Assembly: GCA_020851235.1 (NCBI GenBank)
Contig: JADZDD010000011.1
Location: 141,561 to 205,560 of the forward strand
Origin: Burkholderiales bacterium
GTDB lineage: Bacteria > Pseudomonadota > Gammaproteobacteria > Burkholderiales > Casimicrobiaceae
DNA: 64,000 bases
Direction: 5' to 3'
The translations under genes and the position numbers were made by a program. Every line of letters begins with the position of its first letter. Position 1 is the stretch's first letter. Of this stretch, positions 26,117-33,324 are shown piece by piece. Under the pieces are notes generated by a model. The model saw only the letters and a program-made list of their open reading frames with translations. It was not told the DNA's origin and did not search any database.

Positions 26117-26947
26117 TCAATAGGTGATCTTGGCCACGGCGCGCAATTCGTCGACCGTGACACCGGGATAGCCGAAGAACTCGAGGTACGCGGGAAGCTG
26201 CTCGAAGAGCATGTCGGTGCCGATCTGGTACCGGCAGCCGCGGTCGCGTGCCGCGGCGAGGAGCGGCGTGAACTCCTGCTTCATGACGACCTCGCCCACG
26301 AACGTCGACGGCGCGATTCGCGACACGTCGAACGGCACCGGATCGCCCGCCTTCATCCCGAGCGGCGTCGCATTGACCACGAGGTCGTATCCCGCGGGAT
26401 CGGCACTGCCCACCCGGGTCTCCACCTTCGGATAGTGCTCCGTGATGCGGGAGGCGAGCGCGTGCGCCGGCGCGTTGCTCGTATCGGCAAGCACGAGCGT
26501 TCCCGCGCCCTTGGCGGCGAGCGAGGCGGCAATCGCCGATCCGACGCCGCCGCAGCCCAGCACGAGGCAGCGCGATCCGGCGATGCGAAAGCCCTTCCGC
26601 TCGATGCCGCGGGTGAAGCCCTCGCCGTCGAACATGTCGCCGATGATGCGCCCGTCACGCACGAGGACTGCGTTGCAGGATCCGCCGATCTTCACCGCGG
26701 TCGAGGCCTCGTCGAGCAAGGCGACGGTGGTCACCTTGTGCGGCATGGTGATGAGCGCGCCGTGGAGGTTCGACAGGCGCACGAGGCGCTCGAAGAAAGG
26801 AACGTAGTCCTCGGCCTTGACGCCCAGCGGGACGACGACGAGGTCGATCCCCTTGCTGTCGAACCACGGGTTGTAGATGAGCGGCGCCTTGAACGACTCG
26901 GTCGGGTAGCCGAGGTGCGCGATGATCTTCGATTTTCCGCTTAGCAT
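26117..26947 (-). CDS. Shikimate dehydrogenase-like protein with altered substrate site
   Basis: A 276-residue AroE-fold protein. The catalytic Lys (TMPHK) and Asp (MFDGEGF) are kept, as is the Asn of GGSCNAV and the dinucleotide motif GCGGVGSAIA. The two serines that hold the shikimate carboxylate in AroE (in HSKSP) align with Phe and Ala (SFKAP), and the Asn of ANVTVPFK is Leu (ALITMPHK). The NADP-specifying NRT is replaced by ADT, which suggests NAD use. The substrate is therefore probably not shikimate; a quinate-like or other cyclic hydroxy acid is possible. ATG 26947. It is grouped with an enoyl-CoA hydratase gene, not with aromatic amino-acid genes. Confidence 0.82.
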   Translation of the reverse strand: MLSGKSKIIAHLGYPTESFKAPLIYNPWFDSKGIDLVVVPLGVKAEDYVPFFERLVRLSNLHGALITMPHKVTTVALLDEASTAVKIGGSCNAVLVRDGRIIGDMFDGEGFTRGIERKGFRIAGSRCLVLGCGGVGSAIAASLAAKGAGTLVLADTSNAPAHALASRITEHYPKVETRVGSADPAGYDLVVNATPLGMKAGDPVPFDVSRIAPSTFVGEVVMKQEFTPLLAAARDRGCRYQIGTDMLFEQLPAYLEFFGYPGVTVDELRAVAKITY

Positions 26948-27059
26948 GCGGGTCGATCCATGGCGTGGCGCGATCGCTTCGCGCGGGCCGACATTGTAGT
27001 CCGTCCGGCGCCGTCAAGCCCCGTGGCATGCCGCGTACCGGCCGCGCGGGCCGCCTTGC

Positions 27060-28112
27060 GTGGCCCACCCCACCCTGCTACCTTCGATCCATCCAGGCCC
27101 GCTGCCACGTCCCTTGCTCGCCCCCTCGCACAAGCCGAGCGCCATCGTCGCGCACCTGGACCAGTTCGTCATCGGCCAGGCCGACGCGAAGAAGATCCTC
27201 GCGGTCGCCGTCTACGCGCACTACCGCAAGATCGGCCGCACCGGCCCCGACGTCGCCGGGCGCAACAAGAGCAACATCCTGCTCATCGGCGGGTCGGGCA
27301 CCGGCAAGACGCTCACCTGCGAGACGCTCTCGCACGTGGTCGACGTGCCCTTCGTCACCGCCGAGGCGACCTCGCTTGCCAACACGCGCTTCGTCAACGA
27401 GGAGATCGAGGCGATGCTGCAGCGGCTCGTCGAGAAGGCCCACGGCGACGTCGCCCGCGCCTCGCGCGGGATCGTCTTCATCGACGAGATCGACAAGCTC
27501 AAGTCACCGGTCGGCCACGGGCAAGGCAGTTCGGGCGAGTCGGTGCAGCATTCGCTGCTCAAGATCATGGAAGGCGCGCAGGTCAAGCTCGCCAGCGGCG
27601 ACTACGTCGACACCACCGACATCCTCTTCATCTGCGGTGGCGCCTTCGTCGGGCTCGACGACATCATCGCCTCGCAAACGCACGGCTACGGCTTCATCGC
27701 GACCACGAAGGGCGACAACCAGCGCATCCTCGACCGGCTCAATTCACGGGTGAAGCCGACCGACCTCTTCACCTACGGGCTCATCCCGGAGTTCACCGGT
27801 CGGCTGCCGATCGTCGCGCGCTTCCACGATCTCGATCGGGCGATGATGGTGCGAATCATGACCGAACCACGCAACGCCCTGTACCGGCAGTTCCAGGAGA
27901 TCTTCCGTGACGAGGGCGTCGATCTCGTCGTCGAGCCCAAGGTGTTCGAGCAGATCGCCGAGCTTGCGATCGAGTACAAGACCGGCGCGCGCAGCCTGCG
28001 CGGCATCTTCGAGGAACTCCTCACGCCGGTGCTCTACGAGGTGACCGATCGCAGCGACGTTCGTCGCGTCGTCGTCGCTTCGCTGTTCAACGACCCCGCG
28101 TACCTGGCCTAG
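27060..28112 (+). CDS. ClpX-like AAA+ protein without the zinc-binding domain
   Basis: A 350-residue AAA+ ATPase clearly related to ClpX: Walker A GGSGTGKT (77-84), Walker B IVFIDEIDK, LFICGGAF, arginine finger GLIPEFTGRLP (Arg248) and sensor-2 GARSLRGIFEE. It lacks the four-Cys N-terminal domain. The pore-1 loop GYVG is changed to RFVN (about 110-113), the RKH loop between EGAQVKLAS and the LFICGG strand is missing, and the ClpP-binding IGF loop reads YGF (210-212). No clpP gene is adjacent. It should be an ATP-driven unfoldase or remodeller with its own substrates. The GTG start at 27060 has no clear ribosome-binding site and may be a few codons off. The MFS gene overlaps it antisense. Confidence 0.88.
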   Translation: MAHPTLLPSIHPGPLPRPLLAPSHKPSAIVAHLDQFVIGQADAKKILAVAVYAHYRKIGRTGPDVAGRNKSNILLIGGSGTGKTLTCETLSHVVDVPFVTAEATSLANTRFVNEEIEAMLQRLVEKAHGDVARASRGIVFIDEIDKLKSPVGHGQGSSGESVQHSLLKIMEGAQVKLASGDYVDTTDILFICGGAFVGLDDIIASQTHGYGFIATTKGDNQRILDRLNSRVKPTDLFTYGLIPEFTGRLPIVARFHDLDRAMMVRIMTEPRNALYRQFQEIFRDEGVDLVVEPKVFEQIAELAIEYKTGARSLRGIFEELLTPVLYEVTDRSDVRRVVVASLFNDPAYLA

Positions 28113-29351
28113 CGCCGCGCGCCGGGGCGTGGCGCGCACCGCCGCACGATACGCGACGAGCGCGGCCAACCCCAGGGCGAGCAGCGCGTACGCAGCGACG
28201 CTGCGTTCCGGATCGACGACGAGCAGGAGCGCAAGCGCAAACGGCGCGACCGCCTTGGTCACGAACTGCGGCAGCGCGAGACGCCCGAGCAACGTGCCGT
28301 AGCCGCGGTCGCCGAACACCTCCGCGGGGACGGTGCCGCGCACGATGGTGAGCACGCCGTTGGCCCAGCCGTAGGTGACCGCGAAGGCGAGCGCCACGAT
28401 CCACGCCCCGCGCACCTGGGTGAAGATGGCGAGCGCCACCGCCATGAGCGCGAAGGCGAAGGTGCCGACGGTGATCGCGCGGACCTGGCGGGCAAAGGCG
28501 AACTCGAGGATGCGGCCGGCCACCTGCATTGGCCCGATGAGCGAGCCCACGAGCACCGCGTCGCGGGCCGTGAGCCCCGTCGCGGTCAGCAGTCCGACGA
28601 GATGCGAGGTCACCGCTGACGCGATGAAGGCGACGAGCGAGAGCGCAGCGGCGAGCCAGACGAACACCGTGACGCCCGGCGCGTCTTCCTCCGCGGGCGT
28701 CGGGTCGGCGTCGGGCACCGCCTCGTGGCGGCGACTCGGCACGCTCATCACGTGGATGGGCAGGCACAAGGCGAGATGGAGCACGGCGTACGTCGCGTAC
28801 GCCGCGCGCCAGCCGACGGTTTCGAGGAGGTACTGCGACAGCGGCCAGAACACCGTGCTCGCAAAGCCGCCGAAGAGCGTGAGCGCCGTCACGGCGCGCC
28901 GGTAATCCGCGCCCGCGATCTGGTGCAACGTCGCGAAGGCAGGGTCGTAGAGCGTCGCCCCCATGGCAACGCCGGCGAGCACCCAGCCCGCGAGGACGCC
29001 GATGGGCCCTTGCGCCGACGCGAGCAGCGCACACGCCGCGGCGGCCAGCAGCGATCCCAGCGCGAGCGCGCGGCGTCCGCCGTGCGCATCGATGTCACGA
29101 CCGACGGCCGGCGACACGAGCCCCGAGGCAAACAGGCCCGCGGTGAAGCTGCCGTACAGCCACAGGTCCGACACCGCCGTGTCGGTGCGTTGCGCCTGAC
29201 CCAGTACCGCGATCGTGTAGAAGAGCGTGCCCCAGGAGACGATCTGCGCGACGCCCAAGGCACAGACGCGGCGCCACAGCAACGTCACGGGAGCGTCGGA
29301 TGGCGATGGCATCGGTGTGGGCGAGGCAGGCGGCGGCGTGGAAGGCGGCAT
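27744..29351 (-). CDS. MFS transporter with C-terminal extension read antisense to the ClpX-like gene
   Basis: A major-facilitator carrier with about 12 helices between residues 20 and 410 (for example WGTLFYTIAVLG and YGSFTAGLFASGLVSP with the loop motif VGRDIDAHGGRRAL). It resembles oxalate/formate or monocarboxylate-type carriers. After residue 410 (RATPRRAALGQ) the frame continues for about 120 polar residues that are the exact antisense of the ClpX-like gene, stopping at 27744. A TAG in the neighbouring frame at 28109-28111 would give a normal 414-residue protein, so a one-base shift, real or from sequencing, is likely. ATG 29351 is taken; 29312 is possible. It is divergent from the IclR gene, which may regulate it. 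Confidence 0.8.
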   Translation of the reverse strand: MPPSTPPPASPTPMPSPSDAPVTLLWRRVCALGVAQIVSWGTLFYTIAVLGQAQRTDTAVSDLWLYGSFTAGLFASGLVSPAVGRDIDAHGGRRALALGSLLAAAACALLASAQGPIGVLAGWVLAGVAMGATLYDPAFATLHQIAGADYRRAVTALTLFGGFASTVFWPLSQYLLETVGWRAAYATYAVLHLALCLPIHVMSVPSRRHEAVPDADPTPAEEDAPGVTVFVWLAAALSLVAFIASAVTSHLVGLLTATGLTARDAVLVGSLIGPMQVAGRILEFAFARQVRAITVGTFAFALMAVALAIFTQVRGAWIVALAFAVTYGWANGVLTIVRGTVPAEVFGDRGYGTLLGRLALPQFVTKAVAPFALALLLVVDPERSVAAYALLALGLAALVAYRAAVRATPRRAALGQVRGVVEQRSDDDATNVAAIGHLVEHRREEFLEDAAQAARAGLVLDRKLGDLLEHLGLDDEIDALVTEDLLELPVQGVAWFGHDSHHHRPIEIVEARDDRQPTGELRDEPVGEEVGRLHP

Positions 29352-29374
29352 CGGGGCAGGTGCCACGACGCGAC

Positions 29375-29399
29375 GAACGTGAAAGTCGATTTCACATTC
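29375..29399. promoter_or_regulatory. Palindromic operator candidate in the MFS/IclR divergent region
   Basis: Arms GAACGTGAAA and TTTCACATTC around GTCGA match at 9 of 10 positions as an inverted repeat; the inner 6+6 (GTGAAA/TTTCAC) is perfect. It lies 24 bases before the MFS start and 105 bases before the iclR-type start. A palindrome in a divergent region beside an IclR gene is the usual site of IclR autoregulation. Confidence 0.55.
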
Positions 29400-29503
29400 A
29401 TCGGATCCGCCTTGCGACGATGCTACAATGGATTGCCCCTCCCGTAGCGGCTCTCCAGGCACCGGCGCCCCGCCGGCCGGATGCCCACCGCAACGCCTTC
29501 ACG

Positions 29504-30376
29504 ATGGCCGCCCGCCCCCGCCGCGATGCCCTGGCCGCGCGCAAGCGCGGCGGTGCCGCCGGCCGCGCGCGCGCGCCGACGCGCCCGGGCGCGGAAAAGG
29601 GCGTCGGGCACACGCAGGCGCTGTCGCGCGGCCTCGCCGTCCTCGAGGCGTTGGCCGCCACCGAGGCGGGCGCGACGCTGACCGCGATCGCCGGTGTCCT
29701 CGGCCTTCCCGCGCCGACGGTGCACCGCCTGCTCGCCACGCTCGAGGCCGCGGGCTTCGTGCGCGCCGGCCCCAAGGGCGAGTGGCAAGTCGGCGTGCAC
29801 GCGTTTCGCACCGGCACGGCCTTTCTTGCGCATCGCAACCTCGCCGTGCAGGCGTATCCGCACCTGCGCGAACTCATGGACCGTGCCGGCGAGACCGCCA
29901 ACCTCGCGGTCATGGAAGGCGGCGAGGCCGTGTTCGTCGAACAGGTCCAGTGCCACGAGATGATGCGCATGAGCGTCAAACTCGGCGCGCGGGCACCCTT
30001 GCATGCGTCGGGCGTGGGCAAGGCGATGCTGAGCCTGCTCGATGCGCGCGCGCTCGCCGCGGCGCTCGGCCGCCGCGAACTCGCCCGCTTCACGGCACGC
30101 ACGCTCACGACCACCGCCGCGCTCGCCGCCGACCTCCGCGTCGCCGACGAGCGCGGCTACGCGATCGACGACGAGGAGCACGCGCCTGGGTTGCGCTGCG
30201 TTGCCGCGGCGGTGCGCGACGAGCACGGCCAACCGTGGGCGGCGGTGTCGCTCGCCGGCCCGGTCACGCGCATGACCCCGGAGCGCATTCCGATCCTTGG
30301 TGAACTGGTGCGCGCCACCGCCCGCGACCTCACGCAGGCGCTCGGCGGACGCGAGGGACCTCGGGCGGCATCCTGA
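29504..30376 (+). CDS. IclR family transcriptional regulator
   Basis: A 290-residue regulator. After a basic Arg/Ala-rich leader (1-40) comes the winged helix-turn-helix (SRGLAVLEALAA, LTAIAGVLGLPAPTVHRLL, with the wing LEAAGFV). The IclR effector domain follows (AYPHLRELMDRAGETANLAV, PLHASGVGKAML, GYAIDDEEHAPGLRCVAAAV). ATG 29504 is chosen; ATG 29420 lies within a TACAAT promoter-like hexamer at 29424-29429. IclR proteins respond to small organic acids and control nearby catabolic or transport genes, here most likely the divergent MFS carrier. Confidence 0.92.
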   Translation: MAARPRRDALAARKRGGAAGRARAPTRPGAEKGVGHTQALSRGLAVLEALAATEAGATLTAIAGVLGLPAPTVHRLLATLEAAGFVRAGPKGEWQVGVHAFRTGTAFLAHRNLAVQAYPHLRELMDRAGETANLAVMEGGEAVFVEQVQCHEMMRMSVKLGARAPLHASGVGKAMLSLLDARALAAALGRRELARFTARTLTTTAALAADLRVADERGYAIDDEEHAPGLRCVAAAVRDEHGQPWAAVSLAGPVTRMTPERIPILGELVRATARDLTQALGGREGPRAAS

Positions 30377-30411
30377 GCGCCCCGCCGGCCGTCACGGGCC
30401 GACGCTTCCCG

Positions 30412-31926
30412 TCACGGATGCACCGTCATGTAGCCCATCCATGGCCAGTAGGTCAGCCCGAAGACGACGAGCAGCGCGAAGGCGACGAGCGTGATCACGA
30501 GGCCGGTGCGCACGAAATCGCGGGCATCGAAGGTGTCGGTACCGTACGCGATCATGTTCTGCGGCGCGTTGACCGGCAGGATGAAGCCGAAGCTCACGAC
30601 GAACTGCAGGAGCATCGTCATTCCCACGGCATTGATGCCCGGCGTTTGCACCGTGCCGAGCACGCTGATGACGATCGGAATCATGGTCGAGGCGAGCGCC
30701 GTGGCACTGGCGAAGCCCAGGTGGATGACGATCAGGAACACCGACAGCAGCATGAGGATCGCGAAGGCGCTCGCCTGCTGCAAACCCAGGTGCGTGACGA
30801 TGAGTTGCGCGAGCCAGGCCGCGGCGTTGGTGCGCAACAGCGCGGTGCCGACGCTGATGCCCACCGCGAAGAGCACGACCGTTCCCCACGGGAAACCCTT
30901 TTGCGACGCCTTCCAGTCCATCACGCCGATCCGCGGCAGCAGCATGAACGCGATGGCGGCGATCGTCGTCGACGAGGTATCGAAGTCGTGCAGCACCTTC
31001 TCGGTCGACCAGAAGCCGAGGAGCGCGAGCATCACGATCAGGAGCTTCCACTCGCGCAGCGTCATCGGCCCCAATGCGTCGAGCTGCGCGCGGATCGCCG
31101 CCCGACCGCCGGCGATCTCGTCCATCTCCGGCCTCATCATCCGCGTCATGATGAAATAGAGCGCGATGGTCAGGACCACCGAGAACGGTGCGCCGGCGAC
31201 GAACCATTCGGTCCACGTGATCGTCGTGCCGAACTGTTTTTCGACGAAGCCGATCGCGACCATGTTCTGCGCCGCCGCGGTCTTGATGCCGATGTTCCAG
31301 ACGCTCGCGGTCTGCGCCGCGGTGATGACGAGGAGTCCCGCGAAACGGCTGCGCTTGTCGACCTTGAAGGCGAGGATGAAGCCCATCATGATCGGCATGA
31401 GGCAGGCCACCCGCGCCGTCGTGCTCGGGACCACGAACGAGAGCAGGATCCCCACCACCATCGCACCGATGACGATCTGGCCCGCCCGTGCCTCGACGCG
31501 CGACAGGACGACGAGCGCGATGCGCCGGTCGAGCCCGGTCGCGGTCATCGCGGCGGCGATGAAGCAGGCGGCAGCGACGAGCGCGACGGCGCTGCTCGCG
31601 AAGCCCGACAGCGCGAGGTTGAGCGCCGCCGCCGAACCCATCGCCGGGCCGCCCGGTTTCGCCGCCTCGGGGGCAAAGGCGAGGCCGAAGATCATGAGCG
31701 CGCCGATGACGATGGCACTCACCGCGTAGTCGAGCGCTTCGGTCATCCAGACGATGACCGCGAAGGCGAGGATGCCCAGCATCACGTGGCCGGCGCGCGG
31801 CAGCCCGGCCGCCGGCGGCAGCGCGAGGATCGCGAGCAAGGCGATCACGGCGACGACGAGCCCCGCGCGTTGCACCCAGGACGCTGCGGGACCGGTGGGG
31901 GGAACGGGTGTGGCGACGGCATTCAT
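30412..31926 (-). CDS. DASS (SLC13) family anion symporter
   Basis: A 504-residue transporter with about 11-12 helices. Residues around VPSTTARVACLMPIMMGF and the C-terminal FILPVNAPQNMIAYG are the two substrate/sodium-site clamshell motifs of the divalent-anion:sodium symporter family; ASVWNIGIKTAAAQN is the repeat-1 helical hairpin. Substrates in the family are dicarboxylates, tricarboxylates or sulfate. It converges with the iclR-type gene, and there is no gene for an associated enzyme nearby. Start ATG 31926. Confidence 0.9.
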   Translation of the reverse strand: MNAVATPVPPTGPAASWVQRAGLVVAVIALLAILALPPAAGLPRAGHVMLGILAFAVIVWMTEALDYAVSAIVIGALMIFGLAFAPEAAKPGGPAMGSAAALNLALSGFASSAVALVAAACFIAAAMTATGLDRRIALVVLSRVEARAGQIVIGAMVVGILLSFVVPSTTARVACLMPIMMGFILAFKVDKRSRFAGLLVITAAQTASVWNIGIKTAAAQNMVAIGFVEKQFGTTITWTEWFVAGAPFSVVLTIALYFIMTRMMRPEMDEIAGGRAAIRAQLDALGPMTLREWKLLIVMLALLGFWSTEKVLHDFDTSSTTIAAIAFMLLPRIGVMDWKASQKGFPWGTVVLFAVGISVGTALLRTNAAAWLAQLIVTHLGLQQASAFAILMLLSVFLIVIHLGFASATALASTMIPIVISVLGTVQTPGINAVGMTMLLQFVVSFGFILPVNAPQNMIAYGTDTFDARDFVRTGLVITLVAFALLVVFGLTYWPWMGYMTVHP

Positions 31927-31945
31927 CGAAGTCGCCTGCGCGCAC

Positions 31946-32584
31946 TCAGCCTTTCGGCTTTCCCGGGACGAGGGCGCGCTGCTGCAGCTGGCCGACGATG
32001 AGATCGGCGTAGTTGGGCGCTTCCTTCATCACCGTTCCGGGGTCGACCGTCTGCGTGGTCGCCGCCCACACGAGCTGTCGCGTCGCCACCGCGTACACGT
32101 TGGTCTCCACCGAGGCCACCTGGTACTGGGTGATGCTCGGTGCGGGATAGAAGCCGCCCGCCCACAGCGCACCGCCGTAGAACCCGGGCCCGTAGAAGCC
32201 ACCCCAGGGGCCCATCGGCCCGGGCATCATCACCGTCGAGACCTGCGTGCGCGTATCGACGCGCAACAGGCGCACGAGGATGACGCCGTCGGCGCCGGTC
32301 GCTTGCACCGCGGCAGCGAAAGGCCCCTCGGCATGGCGCGCGTCCGCGGGCACCGTGGTGTAGCCCGGCACCGCCGCGACGCCGACCGCCCGCAGCTTCT
32401 GCACGAAGGCGTCCTCGACGACGCGACTGTCCGACGTGGTCCCGTCGCTGGCGATCACCACGATCTTGCGAAACGGTCCGCCCTGATAGGTCGAGTCGTA
32501 CCACGCGGACTGGATCGACGTCGTCTGGCAGGCGGCAAGCAACAACGAGGCGGCAATCGCGACAACGCCACGGCAGAGGTCCAT
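31946..32584 (-). CDS. Predicted lipoprotein (paralogue of the upstream lipoprotein)
   Basis: A 212-residue envelope protein. ATG 32584 gives a lipoprotein signal, VVAIAASLLLAACQ, with lipidated Cys about residue 19. The mature part begins TTSIQSAWYDSTY, then FRKIVVIASDGTTSDSRVVEDAFVQK. The strand/helix order repeats that of the next upstream gene (QRIFVVSLMKVEPGGRDAVEDAIVAR), so the two are tandem paralogues. A Gly/Pro/Tyr/Phe-rich loop (GPMGPWGGFYGPGFYGG) is unique to this copy. The fold resembles DUF4136-type lipoproteins; function unknown. Confidence 0.75.
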   Translation of the reverse strand: MDLCRGVVAIAASLLLAACQTTSIQSAWYDSTYQGGPFRKIVVIASDGTTSDSRVVEDAFVQKLRAVGVAAVPGYTTVPADARHAEGPFAAAVQATGADGVILVRLLRVDTRTQVSTVMMPGPMGPWGGFYGPGFYGGALWAGGFYPAPSITQYQVASVETNVYAVATRQLVWAATTQTVDPGTVMKEAPNYADLIVGQLQQRALVPGKPKG

Positions 32585-32613
32585 GCGCTTCCTTCGGGGC
32601 AACGCGGGTCGTC

Positions 32614-33291
32614 TCACGATGGCTTGGGTGCGGCGGCGATCATCCGATCCCTGGCCATCGCGCCGACCATCTTGAGTGTGAAATCGGGAAGGTTCCGGGC
32701 GAGGTTCGCGGCATCGAAGCTCTCGGTCGCGGCGACCCACACCTGGCGCCCCATCGAGGGCAGATACAGCTCGCTCACGATGTGCGCGATCTTGTAGTCG
32801 CCCGGCTGGTAGACGTTCTGCCGCTTGAGGAAGTCGTACGACGCCATCGTGTCCGGTGACAGCGAGGTGACGGTCTGACCGACGGTGTACGGCTCGTACG
32901 AACCGACCGCCTTCACGTCGACGAGGAGCACGCCGTCGGCTTTCGCGGCGGTGATCGCTTCGGCGAGCGTCGGGCCGGGCTTCTCGGCATCCTGGCTCAT
33001 CACGGCATGCGAGGCGATGCCGGTGACCCCGGCGCTCGCCAGACGCGCGACGATCGCATCCTCCACCGCGTCACGCCCCCCCGGCTCGACCTTCATGAGG
33101 CTCACCACGAAGATGCGCTGCATCGGCGCCGCATGGAAACGCGGATCCTTCCACGTCGCCTTGACACTCGTCGCATGCGACATGCCCATCGGGCTTGCGG
33201 TGGGCCCGGCGCAGCCGGCGGCGAGCAACGCCACGCCGCCGGCGACGAGCACCGCGAAGACGGCACGCGAGCAAAGCACGATCGACGTCAT
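32614..33291 (-). CDS. Predicted lipoprotein
   Basis: A 225-residue protein with a lipoprotein signal peptide (VAGGVALLAAGCAG, lipidated Cys about residue 27). The mature domain starts with a W-containing strand (VKATWKDPRF), followed by QRIFVVSLM and alternating strands and helices to the end. It is 29 bases upstream of its shorter paralogue on the same strand, so the pair probably form a transcription unit and may act together at the outer membrane. No enzyme motif was found. Confidence 0.75.
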   Translation of the reverse strand: MTSIVLCSRAVFAVLVAGGVALLAAGCAGPTASPMGMSHATSVKATWKDPRFHAAPMQRIFVVSLMKVEPGGRDAVEDAIVARLASAGVTGIASHAVMSQDAEKPGPTLAEAITAAKADGVLLVDVKAVGSYEPYTVGQTVTSLSPDTMASYDFLKRQNVYQPGDYKIAHIVSELYLPSMGRQVWVAATESFDAANLARNLPDFTLKMVGAMARDRMIAAAPKPS

Positions 33292-33324
33292 GATCGGCGG
33301 CGATTCTACCCGACGTCGACCGCG

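Noticed and set aside
29412..29429. TTGCGA and TACAAT before the iclR-type gene as a promoter.
   Set aside because: Only 6 bases apart; no -35 at 16-18 bases.
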